64,000 nt of DNA from assembly GCA_963630635.1 (NCBI GenBank), contig CAVGOA010000003.1, positions 62,001 through 126,000 of the forward strand, given 5' to 3'. Under the pieces are notes generated by a model. The model saw nothing but the letters and a program-made list of their open reading frames with translations, was not told the DNA's origin and did no database searches. This stretch comes from Paratractidigestivibacter sp963630635. Its GTDB lineage: Bacteria; Actinomycetota; Coriobacteriia; Coriobacteriales; Atopobiaceae. Made by a program: the position numbers and the translations under genes. Below are positions 15,505 through 23,911 of this stretch, piece after piece. The stretch's first letter is position 1; every line of letters starts with the position of its first letter.

Positions 15505-17313
15505 ATGAGCAGCTTTGATTCACGATCCGACACGTTGATGCGCAAGGTGGGTATTGCGGTGGTAACCGGGGCCCTGGTCTTCTCGACGCTTCCTACGGCG
15601 GCTATCGCGGCCGAGACCACGGCTACGGGGGCGACGGGCACGACCACGACGTCGACCACGGGCCCGGGCGCTGGCTCTTCCTCCGACAAGCCCGGCGAGC
15701 CTCCTTCGGGCGGCATGGGCGGCGGCGAGCAGAACGGCCAGCCCGGTGAGCCTCCCGACGGCGGCGGTGCGGGCGGCGGCTTTGGCGGCGGCGCCAACAC
15801 GATGACGTTTGACTACTCGGGCACCTTTAGCGGCGCCGTCACGGCGGATGGTGCCGCAAACAGCGTCTCTGACCAGGCGATTGATGCCAGCACCACAGAC
15901 CAAAACGCCGCGCTTGCCCAAAACGGCGGCACCCTTAGCTTAAACGGCGTCACGCTTACCAAGTCGGGCGACGACACCAACGGCGACAACTGCAACTTCT
16001 ACGGGTTGAACTCCATCCTGCTGGCTGTGGGCTCGGACTCGACGGCTAAGATTCAAAACAGCAGCCTGTCTGCCACCAGCGAGGGCTCCAACGGCATCTT
16101 TGCCACCAACGACGCCGTGGTTTGGGCCAAGAACGTGAGCATCTCGACCACCGCGGGCAACTCGCGCGGCCTTGACGCCACCTACGGCGGTACCATCGTG
16201 GCCGACGAGGTCACCGTCAACACCCAAGGAGGTCACTGCGCCGCCGTTGCCACCGACCGCGGCGGCGGAAACGTGAGCGTCACCAACTCGACCTTGAATA
16301 CCCAGGGGTCTGGCTCGCCCATCCTCTACTCCACCGGCGACATCGAGGTCTCTGGCGTCACGGGCACCTCGCAGGACAGCCAGCTGGTGGGCATGGAGGG
16401 CTTGAACACCGTCCTTATCAACAACTCGACGCTGACCAGTACAAACACGCAGGCCAGCGGCTCTGACCCGGTGGCCGACGGCATCATCATCTACCAGTCG
16501 ACCTCGGGCGACGCCGAGTCGACCACCGGCGAGACGGCCACCTTCCAAGCCGCGGACTCCACGCTGTCGAGCGCCATCCAGTCGGGCGCGATGTTCTATC
16601 TCACCAACACCTCGGCCGACGTCGTGCTTAAGAACACGGTGCTGGATTTTGACTCCACGGCCGCTGACCTGCTGTTGGTTGCCGGAAACGACTCTAACAA
16701 CTGGGGCAGCGCGGGCTCCAACGGCGCCACAGTGCGCTTCACGGGCATCTCGCAGGAGCTTGCCGGTAACATCGACGTCGACACGATCTCTTCGGCCGAC
16801 GTCCACCTTACGCAGGGCACGGTTTGGTCGGGTGCGGCAACCGTGAGCCAAAACGCCTACGGCTCGACGTCCGAGACGCCTCTCACCGTGAACATCGACG
16901 CCACGTCCACGTGGGTCGTCACGGGCGACTCGACCGTCTCGGCGTTGAACGTCTCCGAGGGCGGCCAGGTGGTCGACGCGCAGGGCAACACCGTGTCCAT
17001 CGTGAACGGCGGAAAGACCGTGGTCGAGGGCACTTCTCAGTACACGGTAACCGTGACGGGCAGCTACACGACGAGCTACGACATCTCAAACGCCGGCGAG
17101 CTGAGCCAGAGCCTGATCGACCGCAGCGCCTTTGACGCCGAATACGGCTGCGAGACCAGCTTTACGATGGGCGACTCGGCCAAGGCGGCAAGCGTGACGA
17201 CAACGTCGAACAGCACGTCTACCAGCGGTGACACGAGCAATACGTCCAACTCGGGCGGCTCTTTCTGGGACGCCCTAGTGAGCTGGTTCAAGGGCCTCTT
17301 TGGCTTGTCCTAG
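15505..17313 (+). CDS. Secreted beta-helix-like protein
   Basis: A 602-residue exported protein of unknown ligand. After a signal peptide (about 12-37) comes a Gly/Pro/Glu-rich linker (about 55-100, with repeated PGEPP and GGG) and then a long region of short, regular, Asn/Thr/Ser-rich strands (about 105-560; patterns such as SVTNSTLNTQGSG and LINNSTLTSTN) typical of right-handed beta-helix adhesins and polysaccharide-binding proteins. No LPXTG motif is present. The chain ends SFWDALVSWFKGLFGLS, an aromatic amphipathic helix that could hold it at a membrane or wall. The ATG at 15505 has AAAAGGAG upstream. Confidence 0.75.
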   Translation: MSSFDSRSDTLMRKVGIAVVTGALVFSTLPTAAIAAETTATGATGTTTTSTTGPGAGSSSDKPGEPPSGGMGGGEQNGQPGEPPDGGGAGGGFGGGANTMTFDYSGTFSGAVTADGAANSVSDQAIDASTTDQNAALAQNGGTLSLNGVTLTKSGDDTNGDNCNFYGLNSILLAVGSDSTAKIQNSSLSATSEGSNGIFATNDAVVWAKNVSISTTAGNSRGLDATYGGTIVADEVTVNTQGGHCAAVATDRGGGNVSVTNSTLNTQGSGSPILYSTGDIEVSGVTGTSQDSQLVGMEGLNTVLINNSTLTSTNTQASGSDPVADGIIIYQSTSGDAESTTGETATFQAADSTLSSAIQSGAMFYLTNTSADVVLKNTVLDFDSTAADLLLVAGNDSNNWGSAGSNGATVRFTGISQELAGNIDVDTISSADVHLTQGTVWSGAATVSQNAYGSTSETPLTVNIDATSTWVVTGDSTVSALNVSEGGQVVDAQGNTVSIVNGGKTVVEGTSQYTVTVTGSYTTSYDISNAGELSQSLIDRSAFDAEYGCETSFTMGDSAKAASVTTTSNSTSTSGDTSNTSNSGGSFWDALVSWFKGLFGLS

Positions 17314-17365
17314 GCCATCGCGGGCGGCTGGCAGGCCGCCAGCTCTCTCACAACCGCCAAAGCAT

Positions 17366-17405
17366 AAGGCGCCGGGGTGGCAAGAAAACCACCCCGGCGC
17401 CTTTG
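17366..17405. terminator. Terminator between convergent genes
   Basis: A 15-bp GC stem (AAGGCGCCGGGGTGG and CCACCCCGGCGCCTT) with an 8-nt loop lies between the exoprotein and the tannase-like gene, which converge. The T-tracts on both sides are weak. Confidence 0.7.
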
Positions 17406-17431
17406 CGTTGCGTGTTAAAGCGGCCGCTCCC

Positions 17432-19426
17432 CTACCCGCAGCAGGAGATGACCCACTCCAACAGGTTGGCCGTCGCGGTGCCGGTGCGCTCGGCAAGCAC
17501 GTGGCCCTGGCCCCAAACCGGCGTATAGGCCACGCTGGCCACGCCGTCGTACTTGGACAGAGCCCACGCAATGTTGGGAGCCGTGCAAGCAGAGACATCG
17601 GTGTCGAGAAGGCCCTCGTTGATGCGCCAGTGCGGTGCCACCGTGGCCTGGCCGTAGCCGCCGTAGTGGCCAGAAAGCCAGTACAGCGGGTTCATCATAG
17701 CCACGCGGGTCGCCATGCTGTTATCCAGCGAGTCGGTCTTCTCGAGGTCGTCGTCCCAGTCGGTGATGTAGCTGCTCACCCAATCGGGGCAGGCCATGTA
17801 GACCGTGGCGTTCTTCTCGATAAGGCCGGCGATAGTCGCGTCGTGGTGCAGCGTGGACTCCTCGCCAATGCCAAAGAGCTGGTTGGTCTTGGAGCTGCGG
17901 TCGGGCTGGTCAAACGGGGCGACCTTGCCCTTGGCGCCGCGCAGGTGCAGCGCGTAGTCGCGCAGGCTCTGGACCGAGACGCTCTGCTTGCGCAGGTTGT
18001 AGTTGATCCACCAGTAATCGGCGTTAAGCTCTGAGAAGTACGTCTGGGCCGAGTCGTAGATCGTGGACTGCACCTGGGTGGCGCCCGANNNNNNNNNNNN
18101 NNNNNNNNNNNNNNNNNNNNNNNNNNNNNNNNNNNNNNNNNNNNNNNNNNNNNNNNNNNNNNNNNNNNNNNNNNNNNNNNNNNNNNNNNNNNNNNNNNNN
18201 NNNNNNNNNNNNNNNNNNNNNNNNNNNNNNNNNNNNNNNNNNNNNNNNNNNNNNNNNNNNNNNNNNNNNNNNNNNNNNNNNNNNNNNNNNNNNNNNNNNN
18301 NNNNNNNNNNNNNNNNNNNNNNNNNNNNNNNNNNNNNNNNNNNNNNNNNNNNNACAAACCACGTGGCAGCGTCGTCCAAGTTGGCGAGAAGGGCCGTCGC
18401 GTAGCTGCCCATCGTGTAGGCGCTGCCCTCGGTCTCGTCCAGCGTGAGCTGCTCGTCGTCGGCGTTGCGGAAGTCCATCTGGTTGACGTACTCGCCGTAG
18501 GCGGCGGCCAAGTCGTTGGACAAAGCGCCGGTCCAGGTGCCGTCTGCGCGGGTATCCTCGCTGGCATACTGGCCGCAGGACCACTCGTAGGCCGCGTTGG
18601 CCGTGTCGTAGGACGTGATCGGGCACCAAGAGGCGCTGCCCGCGATGTTGTCAGAAATGGCGTTGCCCGCCGCGTCGTGGGTCACCGCACCGATGGAGGT
18701 GAGGTAGGGCTCGTACAAGGCCGCGCCGCCCGAGGAGCCCAGCACGGCCGAGACGCCGCCGCCCGCGCCAAAGCCAAACACAAAGACGCGCGAGGTATCG
18801 CAGGGAAGCGACTCGGCGTTGTAGCGCAGGTAGCGCACAGCGGCCTTGAGGTCCACGACCGGCCAGGGGGCGCCGCCGGGGAACAGCTCGTTCTTACCGC
18901 TGGCGGTGTCGTAACCCGCGCTGCGACCGCGGAAGCCCGCGTAAACGTAGATGCAGCCGGCGGAAAGATACGGCGCCAGGCCCTCGTACGAATAGGCCGT
19001 GGGGCTGGTCTGCGCGCTCAGCGTGGCGGTGTTGATCGGCATCAGGACAGGTGCTGTGGCCGCGGTGAAGTTGCCCACGACGGCCTTCTCGTTAACGGTG
19101 CAGGTATACGAGTTGCCGTTCTTCTCGCCGGTAAAGTACTTGCCGGGGACAAAGATGGCCAGGGACTCGTAGGTCGTGGTGGCCGGCTCTTTGCAGTAGG
19201 CAAGGCCCAGCTGGTAGTAGACGTCGTTGTCCTCGTCGTACTTCCAGGCGCCCATGTTGATGGCCAGGTCCTTGAACTCCTCGAGGTTGACCTGGTGGGA
19301 CTGCGTGTCCTGGCCGGTATCGGTGCTGGTCTGGCTCTGGTTGTTGTCCGGCTTTGAGCAGCCGGCCACGGTCGAGGCCGCGCCCACCGAGGCCAAGGCA
19401 AGGAACTGTCTTCTGGTAAAGCCCAT
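17432..19426 (-). CDS. Tannase-like alpha/beta-hydrolase lipoprotein lacking the nucleophile serine
   Basis: A 664-residue exported protein with a Tat motif and lipobox (MGFTRRQFLAL...VAGC). The body resembles subtype B tannase and related alpha/beta-hydrolases: YVYAGFRGRSAG, a strand-turn-helix at FVFGFGAGGGVSAVLG, an acidic segment EGLLDTD and a C-terminal GQGHV histidine. At the nucleophile elbow the usual G-x-S-x-G reads GFGAG, so the serine is replaced by glycine, while Asp and His candidates remain. It may therefore bind rather than cleave its ligand. A 265-base gap removes about 88 residues from the middle; the frame is continuous on both sides. Confidence 0.75.
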   Translation of the reverse strand: MGFTRRQFLALASVGAASTVAGCSKPDNNQSQTSTDTGQDTQSHQVNLEEFKDLAINMGAWKYDEDNDVYYQLGLAYCKEPATTTYESLAIFVPGKYFTGEKNGNSYTCTVNEKAVVGNFTAATAPVLMPINTATLSAQTSPTAYSYEGLAPYLSAGCIYVYAGFRGRSAGYDTASGKNELFPGGAPWPVVDLKAAVRYLRYNAESLPCDTSRVFVFGFGAGGGVSAVLGSSGGAALYEPYLTSIGAVTHDAAGNAISDNIAGSASWCPITSYDTANAAYEWSCGQYASEDTRADGTWTGALSNDLAAAYGEYVNQMDFRNADDEQLTLDETEGSAYTMGSYATALLANLDDAATWFXXXXXXXXXXXXXXXXXXXXXXXXXXXXXXXXXXXXXXXXXXXXXXXXXXXXXXXXXXXXXXXXXXXXXXXXXXXXXXXXXXXXXXXXXSGATQVQSTIYDSAQTYFSELNADYWWINYNLRKQSVSVQSLRDYALHLRGAKGKVAPFDQPDRSSKTNQLFGIGEESTLHHDATIAGLIEKNATVYMACPDWVSSYITDWDDDLEKTDSLDNSMATRVAMMNPLYWLSGHYGGYGQATVAPHWRINEGLLDTDVSACTAPNIAWALSKYDGVASVAYTPVWGQGHVLAERTGTATANLLEWVISCCG
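18089..18353. other. Assembly gap (265 N)
   Basis: A run of N within the tannase-like lipoprotein gene. The flanking frames agree. Confidence 1.
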
Positions 19427-19438
19427 GATGTCTTCTTT

Positions 19439-20383
19439 CTACTTGGTCTCGCGGACGCCCTTGACCTTGGTGACCTGCTTGTCGTTACGGCGATCGCCGC
19501 CCCAGAAGCAAACCGACACCATGCCGGGGCCAACATGGGCGCCGATGGTCGGGCCAATGGTGGGGCGCAGAACCTCAAGGCTGTCGTCCAGGCGGCGCAG
19601 TTCAGCGGCCACGTTGAAGCCGTCGTCGGCCACGTCGGCGTCGCCCACGGCGCAGGTGTTCTTCTGGCCGTCCAGGGCGTGGTTCTTGTCGTAGTAGTCC
19701 ACCAGCTTGCGCAGGCCTTTCTTGCGGCCGCGCGCCACCGAGCGGATGCCCAGCGTGCCGTCCAGGTTGAAGTGGAGAAGGGCCTTGACGTCCAGCGCAT
19801 CGCCGATCACGGCCACGCCCTTGGGCAGGCGACCGCCGCGGTGCAGGGCGTCCAGGTTGTCGACCATAAAGAGGGTGTGAACGTGATAGCGCGCCTCCTC
19901 GGCCCACATGACCAGCTGCTCGGCGTTAAGACCGGCATCACGCTGGTTGCAGGCCTCGTTGATCAGCAGGGTCAGCGCGGTCGAGGCGATCTTAGTGTCG
20001 ATCACGTAGATGCGCACCTCCTCGTTGGGGTGCGCCTCTTTAAGGCGGTCGAGGCTCATGACGGCGCCGTTGTAGCCGCCCGAGATGCCGCTCGAGATGC
20101 AGAACATGACGGTGGGGACACCGCTTTCATAGGCCGCCTGGAAAGCCTCGTCGTACTCAAGCTGAGAGGGCTGCGAGGTCATGGGCGTGGCTCCGTGGCG
20201 AATGGCGTCATAGAACTCGTGAGCGGTCCTGGATTGGAAGAGATCGTCGTCGCCCGCCAGGCCACCGTCGGGCTTTCCGGCCTCGACGTAGTGGAACGGC
20301 AGGATGGTGACGCCGCGAGCCTGCGCCTGCTGGGCAGTAAAATCGCAGGTAGAGTCACACATGATGTTGCATTTAACGGACAT
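19439..20383 (-). CDS. DegV family protein
   Basis: A 314-residue fatty-acid-binding DegV protein. Family features are the early DSTCDF (about 9-14), MTSQPSQLEYDEAF (substrate loop) and SSGISGGYNGA. In firmicutes DegV/FakB proteins present exogenous fatty acids to the kinase FakA; no FakA gene lies in this window. The ATG at 20381-20383 has GGAAG at good spacing, whereas a start ten codons earlier has none. It ends 12 bases upstream of the tannase-like lipoprotein gene and shares its strand, so the two may be co-transcribed. A second DegV gene is at 26022. Confidence 0.9.
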   Translation of the reverse strand: MSVKCNIMCDSTCDFTAQQAQARGVTILPFHYVEAGKPDGGLAGDDDLFQSRTAHEFYDAIRHGATPMTSQPSQLEYDEAFQAAYESGVPTVMFCISSGISGGYNGAVMSLDRLKEAHPNEEVRIYVIDTKIASTALTLLINEACNQRDAGLNAEQLVMWAEEARYHVHTLFMVDNLDALHRGGRLPKGVAVIGDALDVKALLHFNLDGTLGIRSVARGRKKGLRKLVDYYDKNHALDGQKNTCAVGDADVADDGFNVAAELRRLDDSLEVLRPTIGPTIGAHVGPGMVSVCFWGGDRRNDKQVTKVKGVRETK

Positions 20384-20505
20384 TGGGCTTCCAATCAATA
20401 CCTTAGGCGACAATGCAAGCTATATTGTAAGCATCTGGCCGCAGGCTGTGTCCCGCGACCTCTTATGCCCACCATAATCGCGAAGGCCCAGGCAAAGGAG
20501 ACGCC

Positions 20506-20868
20506 ATGTTCTTTGGTTTTGGAAAGAAGGACGGCGAGAAGAACGCGCACGAGGCCTGCATCGAGGCCGCGCCCAAGGTCGACCCGGCCCTGCTCATCCG
20601 CCGTCGCTACCGCTATGTGGGCCAGGTCCAGGGCGTGGGCTTTCGCTGGAACGCCAAGCGCATCGCCGACGGCATGGGCATGACCGGCTGGGTGCGAAAC
20701 GAGAGCGACGGCTCGGTGACCTGCGTTTTGCAGGGTACGCAAGACCAGCTGGCGACCTTTGCCACGCGGCTGCGCGAGTCTTTGTCAAACTGGGCGCACT
20801 ACACGATCGACGACATGGAAGACGAGCCGGTCCAGGCAGCAGAGAAGGATTTTAGGGTCCGGTACTAG
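20506..20868 (+). CDS. acyP: Acylphosphatase
   Basis: Hydrolyses acyl phosphates such as acetyl phosphate or carbamoyl phosphate in the cytoplasm. The 120-residue chain has a 30-residue N-terminal extension and then the full acylphosphatase fold with signatures GQVQGVGFRWN (phosphate loop and catalytic Arg) and GWVRNESDGSV (catalytic Asn). AAAGGAG lies five bases before the ATG. It is divergent from the DegV gene and is followed by a palindromic repeat that likely acts as its terminator. Confidence 0.95.
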   Translation: MFFGFGKKDGEKNAHEACIEAAPKVDPALLIRRRYRYVGQVQGVGFRWNAKRIADGMGMTGWVRNESDGSVTCVLQGTQDQLATFATRLRESLSNWAHYTIDDMEDEPVQAAEKDFRVRY

Positions 20869-20882
20869 GTCGGGCTTGGAAA

Positions 20883-20960
20883 AACTTCCCCCAACCGTAA
20901 ACCAAAACGGCGTTTTCCCAGGAAAGGCCGTTTGGACATTACGGTTGGGGGAAGATTTTT
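20883..20960. repeat. ACGGTTGGGGGAAG palindrome, bidirectional terminator
   Basis: Inverted arms AACTTCCCCCAACCGTAA (20883-20900) and TTACGGTTGGGGGAAG (20939-20954), with an inner imperfect stem (CCAAAACGGC with GGCCGTTTGG), followed by ATTTTTTCC. It lies between the convergent acyP and TIGR04076 genes. It belongs to the same repeat family as 2587-2699 and 58067-58140. Confidence 0.75.
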
Positions 20961-20962
20961 TC

Positions 20963-21328
20963 CTACTCGTCGACTATCTGTGCCAGGAAGACGTTAAGCG
21001 TGTCGACTTCTGGGCAGCAAAACTTGGCTGTGCCGGGCTCGTTGCCAGGGACGGTGCCGCCGTAGCGTAGGATGTCGATGTAGGGAAAACCCACGTGGCA
21101 GGCCATGGGGCACAAACGGCCGCGGTCGCGGTCGAAGTCAAAGGTGTCGCCCGGCTTGTGTCCGTGGTGGCAGGCGCACTCCCCCAGCTGGTCGACGCAG
21201 GTGATCTTGATGCGCGGTCGCTTGCCGCGCGGGGCGCCGGCGTGCTTGGGGGCCGGGCTGGCCGCNNNNNNNNNNNNNNNNNNNNNNNNNNNNNNNNNNN
21301 NNNNNNNNCCCAACTCTGCGCTACTCAC
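20963..21328 (-). CDS. TIGR04076 family protein
   Basis: A small cytoplasmic protein (121 codons as assembled). The conserved C-terminal 80 residues show the TIGR04076 pattern: KITCVDQLGECACHHGHKPG, LCPMACHVGFPYI and AKFCCPEVD, with several cysteines that could bind a metal. Function is unknown. The GTG start overlaps the pyridoxal kinase stop (GTGAGTAG), so translation is probably coupled. A 43-base gap hides residues about 7-21 and its length is uncertain. Confidence 0.75.
   Translation of the reverse strand: MSSAELXXXXXXXXXXXXXXXAASPAPKHAGAPRGKRPRIKITCVDQLGECACHHGHKPGDTFDFDRDRGRLCPMACHVGFPYIDILRYGGTVPGNEPGTAKFCCPEVDTLNVFLAQIVDE
21266..21308. other. Assembly gap (43 N)
   Basis: A short run of N near the start of the TIGR04076 gene. 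Confidence 1.
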
Positions 21329-22145
21329 CGTCGATCACATCCAGGCACGCCTCGATGGGAAGGCCCGCGGCCTTATCTACCTGGTCTGCATTGCGCGCAA
21401 TCAACTCGCGCACCACGCGGGCCGAGTCACGCACCGCGTCGGTCAAGGTCCAGCCGTCCATCACTCGACCAAGAAGCACGCTGCTAAACGTGTCGCCCGT
21501 GCCGGGGAAGTAGCAGTCGATCATGTCGAAGCCAATAGTGAAATACTCAGCCGCCACGTGGTCGTACCCCACGATGACGTCGGCACCGTCCACCTTAGAG
21601 CTGGTGATCACCACAGACTTCGCACCCAGGTCGCGCACGGCGTCCACAAGCCGGCGAGCCGCCGCAGCGTCCATCTGGTCCTCCATCGCAGTCCCGGTAA
21701 GCAGGCAGGCCTCGGTGTAGTTGGGCACCGTGTAATCGGCACAAGCCACCAGGTTGCGCATAAGGCCAATCGTGGACTCGGGCACGCCGGCATACAGCGA
21801 CCCGTTGTCGCCCATGATCGGATCGACAAACACGCGCACGCCCTTGGCTGCCTGGCGGTGGCAGAAGTCCGAGATGATGCGCGTCTCTTCTTCGGTCACG
21901 ATGAAGCCGGTCGAGATCGCGTCGAACTCAAAGCCTAACTCTTCCCAGATGGCCAGGCTCTGGCGCACGTACTCGGTGGTGTCGTGGATATAGAACTTGG
22001 GGTAGTTGAGGGTATCCGAGACAAGGGCCGTGGGCAGGTTGTGAATACGATAGCCCATGTGCGAAAGCACCGGCAGCATGGCCGAGAGGGCCACCTTGCC
22101 GTAGCCGCACATGTCGTTGATCAACAAAAGCTGGGTCTCTTTCAT
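21321..22145 (-). CDS. Pyridoxal/pyridoxine kinase (PdxK/PdxY family)
   Basis: A 274-residue ribokinase-fold enzyme that phosphorylates B6 vitamers with ATP, salvaging them to PLP. It shows the B6-kinase N-terminus (LINDMCGYGKVALSAMLPVL), the switch region VDPIMGDNGSLY and the anion-hole/catalytic motif FPGTGDTFSSVL. The length is typical. It starts with ATG preceded by AGAGG and is followed, with an 8-base overlap, by the TIGR04076 gene. The exact vitamer preference cannot be read. Confidence 0.88.
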   Translation of the reverse strand: MKETQLLLINDMCGYGKVALSAMLPVLSHMGYRIHNLPTALVSDTLNYPKFYIHDTTEYVRQSLAIWEELGFEFDAISTGFIVTEEETRIISDFCHRQAAKGVRVFVDPIMGDNGSLYAGVPESTIGLMRNLVACADYTVPNYTEACLLTGTAMEDQMDAAAARRLVDAVRDLGAKSVVITSSKVDGADVIVGYDHVAAEYFTIGFDMIDCYFPGTGDTFSSVLLGRVMDGWTLTDAVRDSARVVRELIARNADQVDKAAGLPIEACLDVIDGE

Positions 22146-22239
22146 GCCCTCTTCTTTCTTTCATGCGAGAAGGGCGCGCCGCGCGGGTGTGCGGGCGCGC
22201 CCCAGGTAGTTGCGTTGGTTGGGACCGCGACGACGGGCT

Positions 22240-22800
22240 TTACTTCTCGACGTCGGCCTCGTTTGCCTCGGCCTCGGCAGCGGGCTTGGGCTCGGGAGCC
22301 TTGGGCGCGCGGGCCTCGTACTCCTCGGGGGTAAGCACATCCTCGATGCGCAGGTTGACGCCCGCGACCTCAAGGCCAGTCATGCCGGTGACTTGCTTGA
22401 CCACGGCCTTCTTGACGTCCTCGAAGACCTGCGGAGCATAGGCGCCGTACTCGATGAAGACCGAGATGTTGACGCGCACGGCAGACTCGGGAGTCACCTC
22501 GACGGTAACGCCCTTGGTGGTGTCGCTCGCGCCAAAGGCATCCTGCACGCGGTTGAACCAGCTGCCCTTCATGCCCACGACGCCGGGGACCTCGCGCATA
22601 GCAAGGGCCACGATCTTCTCGATGACGCCGTTAGAGAAGGTGAGGGAATCCTCGGAGTCCTCGTCCTCGTCGTCGACCGTGGAGACGTCGATGTCGGTGC
22701 CGGTCTCGGCCTCTACCAGGGCCTCGTTGGCGGTGGGGTCTGCCGTGGTCTGGGCCTCGTCGGCGGGCTGGACGGTCTTGCTCATTTCTTTCTCACTCAT
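22240..22800 (-). CDS. Asp23/Gls24 family envelope stress protein
   Basis: A 186-residue soluble protein. An acidic N-terminal 60 residues precede an Asp23 domain (about 62-175; LTFSNGVIEKIVALAMREVPGV then VRVNISVFIEYG). Asp23 proteins are abundant, sit at the membrane through AmaP and respond to alkaline or envelope stress. It follows DUF2273 and AmaP genes, the classic arrangement. The ATG at 22798-22800 has GGGAG upstream; an ATG seven codons later is possible. The candidate ATG lies one base from the DUF2273 stop codon. Confidence 0.9.
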   Translation of the reverse strand: MSEKEMSKTVQPADEAQTTADPTANEALVEAETGTDIDVSTVDDEDEDSEDSLTFSNGVIEKIVALAMREVPGVVGMKGSWFNRVQDAFGASDTTKGVTVEVTPESAVRVNISVFIEYGAYAPQVFEDVKKAVVKQVTGMTGLEVAGVNLRIEDVLTPEEYEARAPKAPEPKPAAEAEANEADVEK

Positions 22801-22801
22801 G

Positions 22802-23185
22802 TCAATCAACTCCCGAGAAGAACTTTCTTACTATCTTGACGAGTTTTGGGTCGCCGTCGGCCATCTGGCCCAAGGCGATGCCCAGGCCAACCAGGACCAC
22901 GACGATGATCGTGCGCAAAAGGCCGATTGCAAACAAGATCAGCGCAACGAGAAGACCGCACACGCCGCCCCAGAAGGCCTTCTCGTGGCCAGGGAAGGTG
23001 CGGCTCACCCACGACGAGACGCGCTTGGTGTAGGCCGCGGCGTCTGCGGGGCCCTTCTCGCCGCCTGGGGTGCCCGCGTCCGTGCCAGTGCCCGCCTGCG
23101 AGCCCTGCGCGGGCTTGGTCGCCGGCGCCAGGGAATCACCTTTGAGCTCGACTTTTGCCTTGGGGGTCTTAGAGTCCTCCGACAT
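22802..23185 (-). CDS. DUF2273 small membrane protein of the Asp23 operon
   Basis: A 127-residue protein with a polar N-terminal 65 residues and two adjacent hydrophobic helices (about 72-88 and 90-106), matching DUF2273, a family that accompanies Asp23/AmaP. It starts three bases after the amaP stop and ends one base before the asp23 start, so the three genes form one unit. No enzymatic role is expected. Confidence 0.85.
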   Translation of the reverse strand: MSEDSKTPKAKVELKGDSLAPATKPAQGSQAGTGTDAGTPGGEKGPADAAAYTKRVSSWVSRTFPGHEKAFWGGVCGLLVALILFAIGLLRTIIVVVLVGLGIALGQMADGDPKLVKIVRKFFSGVD

Positions 23186-23188
23186 GCC

Positions 23189-23869
23189 TTATGCCTCCTT
23201 ACCGGCAGAAACAGTGCCGTTCATGGGCACAGTGATCTCGCTTGTGCTGTCCGGGCCGGCGGCGCCCAAAGAGACCTCGACAGAAATCGGGGCCTCATCC
23301 GCCGCGCCGCCCTGGGCCTCTTCGGCCTCGCCCACGGGGGCCGGCGCCGCCATGCGCACCGACTCGGGCGTCACGAACTCCAGGCTCACGTCCTCGACCT
23401 TGTCGCCGCAGACGGCGGCCAAGCCGGCCAAAAGCTCGGTGTGGAGCTCGGCGCCCTTCTCCACAACGTCCACGCTCTCGCGCGGGGTCACGCGAACATG
23501 CACGCGCACGTGGCCGCGGGGCTTGGCCGAGACGCTCACCTTAGAGGCCACGCAGGTTCCGTCGGCCTCGACCACGTGGGCGGCCTGCGAGGCGATGGCC
23601 TCCTTGGCCACGCTGATCACGCCGCCGTCGACCGTCACGACCTCGACGGTGCGCACACGGCGAGAAAAGAGGGCGCGAAGCAGCGTAACCACGATGCCCA
23701 GCATCGCCACCACAAAGCAGATCTCGACGGCATAGAACCAGGCGTCGACGCACATGAGGGTACTCATCACGTCTCGCCAGGGACCGACCCACGTGAGGCC
23801 CAGCGCAACCAGGACAAAGGCACTGGCCAACGACCACAAAGCCAGACACAGCCTCTTGAAGCCACCCAT
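23189..23869 (-). CDS. amaP: Alkaline shock response membrane anchor AmaP
   Basis: A 226-residue protein with two N-terminal transmembrane helices (about 8-26 and 47-66) followed by a cytoplasmic domain (VDGGVISVAKEAIASQAAHVV) typical of AmaP, which anchors Asp23 to the membrane. The C-terminal 40 residues are acidic and low in complexity. ATG at 23867-23869 with GAGG upstream. First gene of the amaP-DUF2273-asp23 operon; nhaA lies immediately upstream on the same strand, which may join pH stress functions. Confidence 0.85.
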   Translation of the reverse strand: MGGFKRLCLALWSLASAFVLVALGLTWVGPWRDVMSTLMCVDAWFYAVEICFVVAMLGIVVTLLRALFSRRVRTVEVVTVDGGVISVAKEAIASQAAHVVEADGTCVASKVSVSAKPRGHVRVHVRVTPRESVDVVEKGAELHTELLAGLAAVCGDKVEDVSLEFVTPESVRMAAPAPVGEAEEAQGGAADEAPISVEVSLGAAGPDSTSEITVPMNGTVSAGKEA

Positions 23870-23911
23870 GGAGACTTCCTCTCTTCTCGCTAAAGACAAC
23901 TAGGCTAAAGT

